A stretch of 64,000 nt of DNA from Pseudoalteromonas xiamenensis (GTDB lineage Bacteria > Pseudomonadota > Gammaproteobacteria > Enterobacterales > Alteromonadaceae), in assembly GCF_030994125.1 (NCBI RefSeq), contig NZ_CP099918.1:558001-622000 (forward strand), written 5' to 3'. The notes beneath the pieces were generated by a model. It saw only the letters and a list, made by a program, of their open reading frames with translations. It searched no databases and was not told the origin of the DNA. A program made the translations under genes and the position numbers. Positions within the stretch are counted from its first letter, which is position 1; every line of letters begins with the position of its first letter. Positions 1 to 9,123 of this stretch are shown here, piece by piece.

Positions 1-669
1 AAAGTATATTTAACCGATAGCTTAGAAACACACGCTCTTCAAGGGGTCAATCTTACGATTGGACAGGGTGAATTCGTGTCTATTTCGGGCCCATCCGGCT
101 GCGGAAAATCAACACTGCTGAGCATTTTAGGGCTCCTCGATAGTAGTTCATCGGGACATTATTTCATTGAGGGTGAAGAAGTTAGTCAGTTGGACGAAAA
201 TCGTCGTGCAGAATTTCGTAACCAAAAAATCGGCTTTGTTTTTCAATCCTTTAATTTGATTGATGAGCTAACAGTATTTGAAAACGTTGCGCTCGTTTTA
301 CGCTATCGCGAGCCAGCCGTATCTGAAGCCGACATTGAATCGGCCGTCCTAAATGCGTTAAAAAAAGTAGAAATGTCGCATCGTCAGCAACATAAACCCA
401 ATCAACTTTCAGGCGGACAACAGCAACGTGTCGCAATTGCTCGCGCCTTAGTTGGATCTCCGACCGTTTTGCTTGTCGATGAGCCAACAGGTAATTTGGA
501 TTCGAAAAACGGTGATGCCGTCATGATGTTATTACGCGAGCTTAATATGCAAGGCACCACCATTTGCATGGTGACACACGATCCTCGTTACGCTGATTTT
601 GCCAACAAACAGTATCATTTGTTAGATGGAAAAATCGTTTCTCAGCCAACGTTGAGGGCCGCATCATGA
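1..669 (+). CDS. ABC transporter ATP-binding protein, MacB/LolD type (5' end outside window)
   Basis: The reading frame is open from base 1, so the gene begins upstream of the window; a GTG at 76 is internal, because the codons before it encode the usual start of the domain (a segment ending GVNLTIGQGEF). Visible motifs are Walker A GPSGCGKST, Q-loop QSFNLID, signature LSGGQQQR, Walker [12 protein letters not shown] and the H-loop MVTHD, so the nucleotide-binding domain is complete except for a few residues. The class powers MacB-like mechanotransmission or lipoprotein/peptide export from the inner membrane. The stop overlaps the start of the permease by four bases (ATGA), which argues for translational coupling. 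A periplasmic adaptor gene may lie just upstream, outside the window. Substrate unknown. Confidence 0.93.
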   Translation, partial: KVYLTDSLETHALQGVNLTIGQGEFVSISGPSGCGKSTLLSILGLLDSSSSGHYFIEGEEVSQLDENRRAEFRNQKIGFVFQSFNLIDELTVFENVALVLRYREPAVSEADIESAVLNALKKVEMSHRQQHKPNQLSGGQQQRVAIARALVGSPTVLLVDEPTGNLDSKNGDAVMMLLRELNMQGTTICMVTHDPRYADFANKQYHLLDGKIVSQPTLRAAS

Positions 670-3083
670 GTCTTTATCCTATCCTAAAGCAGGTCATTGC
701 GGGACTTCGTAAAAACCCAACGTTTAGCGTCACAATGGTGCTAACGCTTGCTCTAACTCTAGGTGCGTTGCTGGCGGCCATAAACTTAAACCAAGTGGTG
801 TTGTTTAAGCCGTTGCCGTATAAATCTCCGGAGCAACTGTACTTATTGCAACAGAATTTACAGTCCGAGGGGAAAGACAATATTGGCGGCCAACTAGAAG
901 CCCCTCAAGTGGCGATGTACAAACAGGCAAAAGCGCTGCATCAACCAGCCGCGATGATTAAACAGCAGCAAGGCCAAGTAACGAGCGATGCAAGTCAGCC
1001 TGTGGAGTCCGCGCTGTATGTAACGTACGAATACCTTGAATTGCTAGGATTACCACTGCATTTGGGCTCGAATTTTTCACCGTCAGCCTGGTATACCGAG
1101 GCACTACCTGAAGTGGTGTTGTCGTATGAGTATTGGCAACGCCAATATGCCGGTTCGCCTGCGGTGATTGGGCAAACGATTGAGTTCAATAAAATAGCTT
1201 ACCGTATCATCGGCGTGATGGCTGACAAAGTAGAGGACCCAGCCCCATCAGCTCCCTACGGTCCTGCTGCACTTTATTTGCCGATGGGCAATCAAGTGCT
1301 AAATGATCAAAAATGGACAAATGCTTCGAAGAGTTTAACAACGATTCAACGTATCAACACACCGAATCTGGTGCAATCGACACAAGCACAATTCACCAAC
1401 GTCATGCAGCAAACATTGGCAAACCATAGCGACGTTGCGAAAACCTTTGATGGCTACCAATTACTGGCACATTTTACTCCGCTTGAAGATGCGATCCGTG
1501 GAGATAGTGCTAGGATCACCATCGCCGTTTTTGCAGGTGCGATCACCTTGTTGGTTATTGCGCTGGCGAACATCATCAATTTATACCTTTCTCATCTCAT
1601 TAAACAACAGCAAACATTGGCCATTTGTGCCAGTATTGGTGCTAAACCCAAACAATTATTTACACGTATTTTCCTTGAAGCATCCGTACTTACGATTACT
1701 GCCAGTGCGTTGGGATTGCTGGTCGCGGCGTGGCTTCTAGAACTCACGAAGTCACTCGCGAAGGAATCTGTACATCGACTTGTAGAGCTCGGTCTCAATT
1801 GGCAAGTATCGCTCGTTGCGTTAGTTTGTGCTCTGTTACTCGCGCTGATACTCGCCTTTTTCGCCAAAAACACGATTCGCTATCACGAACTCAAATCGCA
1901 TTTGAGCGGCAGTGGTAAAGGCACTCAAAAGCAGATCTCACCACAACTCCGCAATGGCTTAATTGCCTCACAAGTCGCCTTTACCGGTGTGATGCTTATT
2001 GCCAGTTCTTCCGTCCTGCATTCTGCACTTTCCTTAGCTAATCACCCTCTCGGTGTCGATGTGACGAATACATACAGCGCCCAAATTGTCACCGCAGGGG
2101 AGGATTTATCTAAGGACGGAAAAATGGCTCTGATCAACGAAGTGCAACAAAAACTCAATAATCATCCGAAAATAGATCAAACAGCGCGAAGCTTTGTCTC
2201 GCCCATTCGTCGAGGCAACTTTTCGAGCCCTCTCGTCACTGAAGATGGTAAACATCAAGGTGTATTCGGCTTCAATGCGGTGGATGAAAATTACTTTCCT
2301 ATGCTAAAACAAACTGTTATTTCAGGTAGAAACTTTTCTCCTGACGAGATTGTTGATAAAGCGAAGGTGATCATCGTGAGCAAAGCCCTTGCCCTGCAAG
2401 TCTTTGGTACAACAGAAGTGATTGGTAAACGGTTAGGTTTTAGAACAGAGAATCTGTTTGAGATTGTTGGCGTAGTCGATGACCATTACAACGCTTTTAC
2501 GCACAGTCAGTTTACGGGCTACGTGTATTGGCCATACTCTACATTGCGATTAAATCTAATGATCCGCACTAAATCTGGACAAGCACTGTCTCGTAAAGAA
2601 GTCATCGATCTGGTCAATCAAGTTAATTCAAATGCGACCGTGCTTGAATTCCTTAATGTGGCTCAAACGAGCGACGAGTTGGTGTTCCATCATAAACTAG
2701 CGGCAGCGTTAAGTTCAGGTCTCAGCATACTCGCCTTGGGATTGGCATGTGCTGGGATTTTCGGTGTTGTGTCTTACGGCACTCAAATGCGTCGTTTTGA
2801 ACTGGGGGTTCGCATGGCACTTGGAGCAAAGCCGAAGCGCGTTTTAGCTATGGTGGTCAAAGAAGCCTTGAAACCGCTGCTTACGGGCGTCATTGTCGCT
2901 TTCTTGCTGAGTGCTGGCTGCTATACCGTGTTTAATGAGTTGTTTGTGACGTATGCCAAGCCGCAATTTGCTCAAGTGGCAATCGCCATAGCCGTTTTAT
3001 TTGGATTTTGTTATCTTGCGTGCGTTATTCCAGTAAAACAAATAATTAAAGCAGACCCTATTTCGGCACTGAGAAACGAGTAA
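666..3083 (+). CDS. ABC transporter permease with duplicated MacB_PCD/FtsX modules
   Basis: This 805-residue inner-membrane protein is about twice the length of a simple MacB-type permease. It has an N-terminal membrane helix (about 18-42), a periplasmic MacB-like domain, three helices (about 285-400), a fourth near 430, a second periplasmic domain, and a last FtsX triplet (about 680-800) with the typical ELGVRMALGAKPKRV motif between helices. One chain therefore supplies both halves of the transporter, unlike the two separate permeases of the minus-strand system at 5849-8394. It starts inside the stop of the ATPase gene. A strong hairpin and a sigma-54 regulator gene follow. Such systems often export antimicrobial peptides or other periplasmic substrates; nothing here identifies the substrate. 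Confidence 0.9.
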   Translation: MSLYPILKQVIAGLRKNPTFSVTMVLTLALTLGALLAAINLNQVVLFKPLPYKSPEQLYLLQQNLQSEGKDNIGGQLEAPQVAMYKQAKALHQPAAMIKQQQGQVTSDASQPVESALYVTYEYLELLGLPLHLGSNFSPSAWYTEALPEVVLSYEYWQRQYAGSPAVIGQTIEFNKIAYRIIGVMADKVEDPAPSAPYGPAALYLPMGNQVLNDQKWTNASKSLTTIQRINTPNLVQSTQAQFTNVMQQTLANHSDVAKTFDGYQLLAHFTPLEDAIRGDSARITIAVFAGAITLLVIALANIINLYLSHLIKQQQTLAICASIGAKPKQLFTRIFLEASVLTITASALGLLVAAWLLELTKSLAKESVHRLVELGLNWQVSLVALVCALLLALILAFFAKNTIRYHELKSHLSGSGKGTQKQISPQLRNGLIASQVAFTGVMLIASSSVLHSALSLANHPLGVDVTNTYSAQIVTAGEDLSKDGKMALINEVQQKLNNHPKIDQTARSFVSPIRRGNFSSPLVTEDGKHQGVFGFNAVDENYFPMLKQTVISGRNFSPDEIVDKAKVIIVSKALALQVFGTTEVIGKRLGFRTENLFEIVGVVDDHYNAFTHSQFTGYVYWPYSTLRLNLMIRTKSGQALSRKEVIDLVNQVNSNATVLEFLNVAQTSDELVFHHKLAAALSSGLSILALGLACAGIFGVVSYGTQMRRFELGVRMALGAKPKRVLAMVVKEALKPLLTGVIVAFLLSAGCYTVFNELFVTYAKPQFAQVAIAIAVLFGFCYLACVIPVKQIIKADPISALRNE

Positions 3084-3089
3084 GGAGTA

Positions 3090-3107
3090 ACGTGGCTTCG
3101 GCCACGT
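3090..3107 (+). other. Intercistronic hairpin with a UUCG tetraloop
   Basis: Seven-base perfect arms (ACGTGGC / GCCACGT) close on a C(TTCG)G loop, an unusually stable RNA tetraloop. It starts seven bases after the permease stop and ends five bases before the ATG of the response regulator. No T-run follows, so it does not look like an intrinsic terminator. Its closeness to the start codon suggests an effect on translation initiation or on mRNA processing; this is inference. Confidence 0.6.
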
Positions 3108-3112
3108 AAACA

Positions 3113-4537
3113 ATGGCTATGACTGCAACCATTTTAATCATTGATGACAAACCAGATGTACGCCTTTCAGCGCGCTTTTTGTTAAGCAATTACGGGTATC
3201 AAATCGAAGAAGCTGATTCTCCAGCAATCGGTTTAGCGCTGCTTGCGCAAAAGTCCGTTGATCTCGTTCTGCTCGACATGAATTTCGCGTTGGATACGAC
3301 ATCAGGTGCAGAAGGCCTATATTTCCTCGATAAGCTCGCCGTTTTTAACGAATCAAATGGAACTTGCGTTGCCGCCATTGCGATGACGGCATGGGCAAAT
3401 ACCGAATTGATTGTTCAAGCGCTGCATAAAGGCGCGAGCGATTTCATTGAAAAACCTTGGGATAACCAACGGCTTGTTCAAGTCATTGACAATGCCACCA
3501 AAGTTTCCAAATTGAAGCAAAGTAATCAAGCATTGGAACAGCAACTCCAAGACACACTGCAAGAAGTGTGGCTGGAAACACAATCACCAGCCATGCTCGC
3601 CTTTCTTTCGCAACTGGAACGCGTAGCGCAGACGCGCGCAAATGTCCTATTGTTAGGCGAAAATGGCACTGGTAAGTCATCATTTGCGCACTATTTGCAT
3701 CAACGAAGTGCCACACAGGGTGCGTTTGTCGCCGTGAACATGGCAGCTATTACGGAAACCTTATTTGAAAGCGAAATGTTTGGACATGTGAAAGGGGCAT
3801 TTACGGGCGCAGATAAGGCGCGGATAGGTCGCTTTGAACTAGCCAAAGAAGGGACATTATTCTTGGATGAAGTGACTGCTACCCCTTCCTCTCAACAAGC
3901 AAAGTTATTGCGAGTGTTAGAAAGTGGCGAGTTTGAAAAAGTGGGTAGCAGCCATACGATGACCGCGAAACCGCGAATTGTCAGTGCCAGTAATGAAGCA
4001 TTTAAAACGCTTATTGAACAAGGCGTATTTCGCCAAGACCTGTTTTTCCGTCTCAATACCGTCACCCTTACCGTACCTGCGCTTAGAGAACGAATCGAAG
4101 ATATTCCGATGCTCGCCAAACGATTTCTGGCCAAGCATAGCCACACCCATGGCTTGCCGGAAAAACAACTTTCCGATGATGCAGAACGCTATTTGAGCAC
4201 TCAACATTTTGCAGGCAACCTACGCGAATTAAGCCAATTAATGGAACGCCTCGTCATTTTGTCGAGTGAAATTCACGTAACATCCGAAATGATAGCCCAC
4301 GTCCAAAATCCGCATTCAACACCGCCTTCGTTCAACAAATCAGTCGAGGCAGAGTTACCCCTAATGACCATTGATGAGGCGGAACAACAACTTTTAAAGT
4401 TAGCGCTCACAAACACCAACGGAAATACCGAAAATGCTGCAGCGATTCTTGGGCTTAGCAAAAGCGCCATTTATAGACGATTGGAGAAGTATCAAATTGT
4501 GGCCAAAGAATTTCAGCAAAAAGAAGGTATTCTTTGA
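3113..4537 (+). CDS. Sigma-54-dependent NtrC-family response regulator
   Basis: A 474-residue regulator with the three expected parts. The receiver domain (about 5-125) has the acidic pair D11/D12, the likely phospho-acceptor D55 in LVLLDMNF and the conserved lysine in EKPW. The AAA+ domain (about 155-385) has Walker A GENGTGKS, the sigma-54 contact loop GAFTGA and Walker B TLFLDE. The C-terminal Fis-type helix-turn-helix contains NTENAAAILGLSKSAIYRRL. It should activate sigma-54 promoters when phosphorylated by the adjacent kinase. The start may be ATG 3113 or the in-frame ATG at 3119. The TGA stop overlaps the start of the kinase gene. Lying between two ABC systems, it probably controls one or both, but I found no convincing sigma-54 promoter. 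Confidence 0.93.
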   Translation: MAMTATILIIDDKPDVRLSARFLLSNYGYQIEEADSPAIGLALLAQKSVDLVLLDMNFALDTTSGAEGLYFLDKLAVFNESNGTCVAAIAMTAWANTELIVQALHKGASDFIEKPWDNQRLVQVIDNATKVSKLKQSNQALEQQLQDTLQEVWLETQSPAMLAFLSQLERVAQTRANVLLLGENGTGKSSFAHYLHQRSATQGAFVAVNMAAITETLFESEMFGHVKGAFTGADKARIGRFELAKEGTLFLDEVTATPSSQQAKLLRVLESGEFEKVGSSHTMTAKPRIVSASNEAFKTLIEQGVFRQDLFFRLNTVTLTVPALRERIEDIPMLAKRFLAKHSHTHGLPEKQLSDDAERYLSTQHFAGNLRELSQLMERLVILSSEIHVTSEMIAHVQNPHSTPPSFNKSVEAELPLMTIDEAEQQLLKLALTNTNGNTENAAAILGLSKSAIYRRLEKYQIVAKEFQQKEGIL

Positions 4538-5793
4538 TTAAGTCACAAGAGCAGCTAACGCGCCTCGTCGCGCTCGCCGTGACGCTAGTCATTGCATTAC
4601 TTACCAGTATACTTGTGTGGCAGTACCAAGCTCGACCGCTTTTTATCATCACGTTATGGGTATTGCTTTTACCACTTTGTTACTTGGGATACTCGCGTTT
4701 CAAACAAGCGCTTTTTACGCCTTATCGAAACATCCAAACACAGCTCGACGCTATCCAAAACGGGGAAACTCATGTTCGTAGCCAAATCAGATTTAGTACC
4801 GGAGTAGCCAAGTCCTTACATGACGACGTATTGAAGCTTGCGAGACAAGCCTCTCGGTGGCAAGTCGATAATCAGCGTCATGCATTATTGGTGAATGAAC
4901 TATTGCAATCCATGAACAGCCCGATTGTGCTTATTAACGACGATAACCGCGTCATCATGGGCAATGAAGCACTCTCAAATTGGCTAGGCTATGGCTGGCA
5001 ATCGGTTCGCCTAAAGCGCCTCGACACCCTTGGATTTAGTTTCAATGAGCACTGGAGTTTAGAAAGTAAAAATGAAAGTGATCAGTTACGTACTAGTCAA
5101 ATATCGTTGGATGGTAAATTACATACCCTTATGCTCATCACTGATATACAAGATGCCTTGTCAGCCAAACAACAGCAAAGCTGGCAGCAAATTGTTCGTG
5201 TAATGAGCCATGAAATCAAAAACTCATTAACACCGATAAAATCACTTGCACAAAGCCTAGCCGAGTTTTCGAATGATGAGATGCAAAAGCAAATGCTCGG
5301 CGTCATCGTAGAACGAAGTGAACAACTCCATCAATTCGTCGCAAACTTCTCGGATCTGGAAAAGCCAATTACCCTTTCGGCCTCGACAATTAACACTCAA
5401 TCGCTGTGCCTTAATTTGACGATACTCTACCCTTCGCTCACTGTATCGTTTAACAATGAATCTATCTATGCTGACAAAGCGTTACTCGAGCAAGTGCTTA
5501 TCAACCTTATCAAAAATGCGTTTGAAGCCCGAGATCCTGAGAAAACCACGCCAATTGTCGAATTGTGCATCAAGCAGTCAAACATCTATACGACTATAAC
5601 AGTTCAGGATAACGGTATTGGATTGAGCAATCTAGATAATTTGTTCGTGCCATTTTTCACGACCAAAAAAGAAGGACAAGGAATCGGTTTAGTCTGGTGT
5701 AAGCGAGTTATCGAAAGCCACAACGGGAAACTGAACTTATATCAGACGAAAGAGAGAACGATAGCTGAGATTAGGCTGCCAATACAAAAATGA
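4534..5793 (+). CDS. Membrane sensor histidine kinase, partner of the NtrC-type regulator
   Basis: A 419-residue kinase. Two N-terminal membrane helices (about 10-30 and 35-53) are joined by only a few residues, so there is almost no periplasmic sensor; the signal may be read in the membrane or by the PAS-like segment (about 120-200). The phospho-acceptor histidine lies in VMSHEIKNSLTPIKSL (about residue 226). The HATPase domain has the N box NLIKNAFEA, QDNGIGL, and the F/G2 region ending EGQGIGLVWCKRVIESHNG, which is the NtrB/NtrY style of kinase. The start codon is TTG (4534), overlapping the regulator's TGA and preceded by AAGAAGG six bases upstream, so expression of the pair is probably coupled. 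Confidence 0.9.
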   Translation: MIKSQEQLTRLVALAVTLVIALLTSILVWQYQARPLFIITLWVLLLPLCYLGYSRFKQALFTPYRNIQTQLDAIQNGETHVRSQIRFSTGVAKSLHDDVLKLARQASRWQVDNQRHALLVNELLQSMNSPIVLINDDNRVIMGNEALSNWLGYGWQSVRLKRLDTLGFSFNEHWSLESKNESDQLRTSQISLDGKLHTLMLITDIQDALSAKQQQSWQQIVRVMSHEIKNSLTPIKSLAQSLAEFSNDEMQKQMLGVIVERSEQLHQFVANFSDLEKPITLSASTINTQSLCLNLTILYPSLTVSFNNESIYADKALLEQVLINLIKNAFEARDPEKTTPIVELCIKQSNIYTTITVQDNGIGLSNLDNLFVPFFTTKKEGQGIGLVWCKRVIESHNGKLNLYQTKERTIAEIRLPIQK

Positions 5794-5799
5794 AAAAGT

Positions 5800-5826
5800 A
5801 AAAAGGGCATTCACGATGCCCTTTTT
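5800..5826. terminator. Bidirectional intrinsic terminator between convergent genes
   Basis: Eleven-base arms (AAAAGGGCAT core / ATGCCCTTTT) around loop TCACG, with A-rich 5' and T-rich 3' sides on either strand. It sits seven bases after the kinase stop and before the 3' end of the minus-strand permease, so it can end both transcripts. Confidence 0.85.
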
Positions 5827-5848
5827 GATTCCACAGCAAAAAACCTTA

Positions 5849-7054
5849 CTAGACGGTACGGGTTGCGATTGCTGGGGACAAACGGCTGGCTTGCAGTGCT
5901 GGTACAAGGACACCAACTTGGCCCAGTACCATACAAAATGCCGCACCAAATGCAAAATAGCCTGCCGGGATCAAACTGAACTCGAAATGACTCACCGTGT
6001 ACTGGTTTAAGACTATTGCGAAAACACAACCGAACAGAATTCCTATTGTTGTAACTATCGCATTCTCGGTCAGAAAATAACGTAACACATGCCATTGACT
6101 TGCACCAAGCGCTCGACGAACACCAATTTGTTTACGCCGTTTCATAATGGCAAAGCGGGATTGACCAAAAATACCCAGCGCAGTGACAAACGTCAGACCC
6201 AGTAACACTATCCACAATGTGTTTAATGCTGCGCTTTCCTTTTGGTAGTTCTTTGCTTTTATATCAACGAATTTATCTAAATAAGTGATTTGTCTTCTAG
6301 GTGTTTTCAATAAATATTCTTTGACACGCTCCATCACCACATCAATCTGGCCAGGCTCAGCACGTATCACTAATGGTAGTACTTCATTAGCGTCACGCAC
6401 TGGCTTGAGGACGCTTATCTTAGCAGCGAACCACGTTCCCCAAGGACCGTTCATTTCAGCTAAGATCCCTTTAATTTGATGGGGGATCATTGCTAAGTAA
6501 ACGGTTTTCCCAAGCGCCTCTTCCCAATTGTCTGGGTAGAGTTTTTCAGCAAAAGCTCGCGTTACCAATATATCGCTCGGGTGCGACTGCGCTTCAAAAG
6601 AAACGGTTATTTCGTCTTGCTTTGTAAATCCTTGGCCTGCAACTAACTCTAGGCCCAGTGTTTGATAAGCATTCGTACTACCCAAGAACGTTGCAGTCCA
6701 AGTTTCTCGACGCCCCTCTGGCGTTCGGGTGACCTCGTCGTAAGTGCCATATCCTGCCAATGGAACGGTATTCAACATTGACACCGCGTTAACCCCGGGG
6801 ATATTGCGAATCGATTCGATGGTCTCATCAAGGCGCGCTTCATATTCTTCTTTCGGAAATGGTTGATTAGATAGAACACGAAAAATATTCGCTTCATCAA
6901 CACCACTTGGTTTTGAAATGATGGCCTCTTTCTGTTCAATCATAAAAAACGCATTGACCAAAATCGTAAACGTTACCGCAATTTGAAGCGCAAGTAAGGC
7001 TGGCGCCATCAAACGCACTTTTATAGTTTTAAGTATTGGTTTTAAATCACGCAT
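5849..7054 (-). CDS. ABC transporter permease (MacB_PCD/FtsX), second of a pair
   Basis: A 401-residue permease with an N-terminal membrane helix (about 15-38), a periplasmic MacB-like domain (about 45-270) and three C-terminal helices of the FtsX domain (about 280-395). The coupling motif KRRKQIGVRRALGAS lies between helices 2 and 3 of the domain, where such proteins touch the ATPase. It is the last gene of a minus-strand run (adaptor, ATPase, permease, permease) and starts eight bases after the preceding permease. It probably forms a heterodimer with that protein. The bidirectional terminator at 5800-5826 ends the operon. Substrate unknown. Confidence 0.9.
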   Translation of the reverse strand: MRDLKPILKTIKVRLMAPALLALQIAVTFTILVNAFFMIEQKEAIISKPSGVDEANIFRVLSNQPFPKEEYEARLDETIESIRNIPGVNAVSMLNTVPLAGYGTYDEVTRTPEGRRETWTATFLGSTNAYQTLGLELVAGQGFTKQDEITVSFEAQSHPSDILVTRAFAEKLYPDNWEEALGKTVYLAMIPHQIKGILAEMNGPWGTWFAAKISVLKPVRDANEVLPLVIRAEPGQIDVVMERVKEYLLKTPRRQITYLDKFVDIKAKNYQKESAALNTLWIVLLGLTFVTALGIFGQSRFAIMKRRKQIGVRRALGASQWHVLRYFLTENAIVTTIGILFGCVFAIVLNQYTVSHFEFSLIPAGYFAFGAAFCMVLGQVGVLVPALQASRLSPAIATRTV

Positions 7055-7062
7055 ACGACTAC

Positions 7063-8394
7063 CTACTGACTTTTAAGTTGGCTGGCTGGCTGAACTTGTA
7101 TCGCTTTGATAATTGGAATAAGACCAAACGCCATAGTCGCTATAATAGCAAGTCCTATTGTTGCTAAGACCATATTCACGTCCATGGTCATCAATTCCGC
7201 AGACAGATAGCTGTAGGCGCTTTTCGTGAAATGCAATCCAGCCAATGTCATCAACATCCCAAGAACCGCCGAAAAGGATGCGAGCAGCAAAATTTCACAA
7301 CTAAATTGAGCAAAAAGATTCTGTTTGCTCGCGCCAACCGCTCTTCGTAAACCGACTTCTGCTGCCTTACTGTGAAATTTAGCGGTCATTAGGCTCATAC
7401 AATTTAAAAGACACACAATCAAAAATAAGAACGCCAACCACACGCCAATTTTTGTGTCTTTAGACACCACTTCTTCATTCAGTAGATATTCCTCAACACT
7501 GAACATCTTGTGGAAACCATCTCTTAGGAAACGTCCAAATCGTCGTTGGTCTTTTGCATAATCAAAAATAAAATTTAAGTACCGCTCACGATCGGATGGT
7601 GAATCCAATTGCACCCAAAACATGATCCAAACACATTCCGAGTTGAAGAATGCCCTAATAGAATCATCAGCAGGCGTCTTCCAACAATTGAATGCCAATT
7701 CAGAACGCGTTAACAGCTCACGTCGGATTTGATTGAAAAAAGGCACAAACACATCTCGAGTGGGTTGATAAGCTTCAAAAGGCGCACCGTAAAACTTCGG
7801 CAACATCGGCCAATCATCTAGAACGCCAACAATACGATATTGTTGTTCGCCAATAACGATACTTTTACCAATAGAATTCACACCGCCAAACAACTTGTCA
7901 TTGAGCTTTTTAGAAATGATGGTTACATCCGTACCCGCTTCATCGTCTTCGGCTGACCAAGCGGTTCCATATAAAAATGGCACGCGCATCATCGCAAAGA
8001 AGTCAATCGTCACCGTACGAATATCCGTTCCGATGCCATCAGAGAAAGACTGATCTTCTGAATACACAAATTCAGCAAATTCACCAATCGCTGCTTGCAA
8101 CGGTGCTTGTTTCGCTGCAAGTAGGTTTTTGGCATCTTGCAGAGTAATATGACGAGTCGTACGCTCCTCATCCCCTTCATAGCCATAGGGTTTTTCAGGC
8201 CCCCAACTGTTTAACTGGATCTGAAAGGTGCGGTCGCTCAAACCAGGTAGCGGGTCTTTCGACATCATGTATTGAACTGTATAGGTCGTCATTGATGCTG
8301 CAATACCTACAGCGACGGTCAACACAATAAGTAAACTTAGCAATGGGGTTTTGCGAATACTAACCCAAGCAATTTTTAAATAATAACCAAACAT
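7063..8394 (-). CDS. ABC transporter permease (MacB_PCD/FtsX), first of a pair
   Basis: A 443-residue permease with a first helix at about 17-40, a long periplasmic domain (about 45-320) and three helices in the C-terminal FtsX domain. The typical AEVGLRRAVGASKQNLF motif precedes the last two helices. It follows the ATPase gene after 13 bases and precedes a sister permease after eight bases, so it probably works as one half of a heterodimeric channel-less transporter together with the HlyD-like adaptor upstream. It shares the general family but not obvious close sequence with the double-length permease at 666-3083. Confidence 0.9.
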   Translation of the reverse strand: MFGYYLKIAWVSIRKTPLLSLLIVLTVAVGIAASMTTYTVQYMMSKDPLPGLSDRTFQIQLNSWGPEKPYGYEGDEERTTRHITLQDAKNLLAAKQAPLQAAIGEFAEFVYSEDQSFSDGIGTDIRTVTIDFFAMMRVPFLYGTAWSAEDDEAGTDVTIISKKLNDKLFGGVNSIGKSIVIGEQQYRIVGVLDDWPMLPKFYGAPFEAYQPTRDVFVPFFNQIRRELLTRSELAFNCWKTPADDSIRAFFNSECVWIMFWVQLDSPSDRERYLNFIFDYAKDQRRFGRFLRDGFHKMFSVEEYLLNEEVVSKDTKIGVWLAFLFLIVCLLNCMSLMTAKFHSKAAEVGLRRAVGASKQNLFAQFSCEILLLASFSAVLGMLMTLAGLHFTKSAYSYLSAELMTMDVNMVLATIGLAIIATMAFGLIPIIKAIQVQPASQLKSQ

Positions 8395-8407
8395 CTTCGC
8401 AATATCC

Positions 8408-9109
8408 TTATGCGATTGCCGCTTCAGCGGCTACTTTTATGGGCCTTGCATCCCGTAAGACACCATCACGTACTTCAATCACACGTTGAGCTTGCGCGGC
8501 TTGGTTCGGATCATGGGTTACCATGATGATACTCGTGCCCTGTTGATGGATTTCTTTTAATAACGACATTATGCCAGCTGCCATTTGGGAATCGAGATTC
8601 CCTGTTGGTTCATCCGCCAATAAAAATGACGGCGTACCTGCGAGCGCTCGAGCAATCGCGACGCGTTGCTGTTGCCCACCAGAGAGCTGGTGTGGATAGT
8701 GGTTTTTACGTCCGGCTAAACCCACTTGTTCAAGCACTTGCATAATTCGACTGTCACGTTCTTTACTGGAGAAGGAGCGATAACGTAAAGGCATGTCAAT
8801 ATTGTCGTACAAGTCCAAATCAGGTATCAAATTGAAGCTTTGGAAAATAAAGCCTATCTTTTCGTTTCTAATCTTTGAACGGGCTTTATCTGAAAGTGAC
8901 GTAATATCTTGACCATCCAAAACATATTGACCACTCGAATAATTTTCGAGTAACCCTGTGATATTAAGGAAGGTTGTTTTACCCGATCCAGATGGACCCG
9001 TTACGGCAACAAACTCACCTTGTGAAATGGATAGGTCAAATGGTCGAAGAGCCTCTGTTTTGACACTATCTGTAATGTAGGTCTTGCCTAAATTAGTCAT
9101 TCTTAACAT
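8408..9109 (-). CDS. ABC transporter ATP-binding protein, MacB/LolD type
   Basis: A complete 233-residue nucleotide-binding subunit: Walker [12 protein letters not shown]-loop QSFNLIP, signature LSGGQQQR, Walker [12 protein letters not shown] and H-loop MVTHDP. It lies 14 bases after the adaptor gene and 13 bases before the first permease, in the usual adaptor-ATPase-permease order of tripartite exporters. It is a clear paralogue of the ATPase at 1-669, supporting duplication or recruitment of two related systems around one two-component pair. Confidence 0.94.
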   Translation of the reverse strand: MLRMTNLGKTYITDSVKTEALRPFDLSISQGEFVAVTGPSGSGKTTFLNITGLLENYSSGQYVLDGQDITSLSDKARSKIRNEKIGFIFQSFNLIPDLDLYDNIDMPLRYRSFSSKERDSRIMQVLEQVGLAGRKNHYPHQLSGGQQQRVAIARALAGTPSFLLADEPTGNLDSQMAAGIMSLLKEIHQQGTSIIMVTHDPNQAAQAQRVIEVRDGVLRDARPIKVAAEAAIA

Positions 9110-9123
9110 GGTAGATTCCTTTC

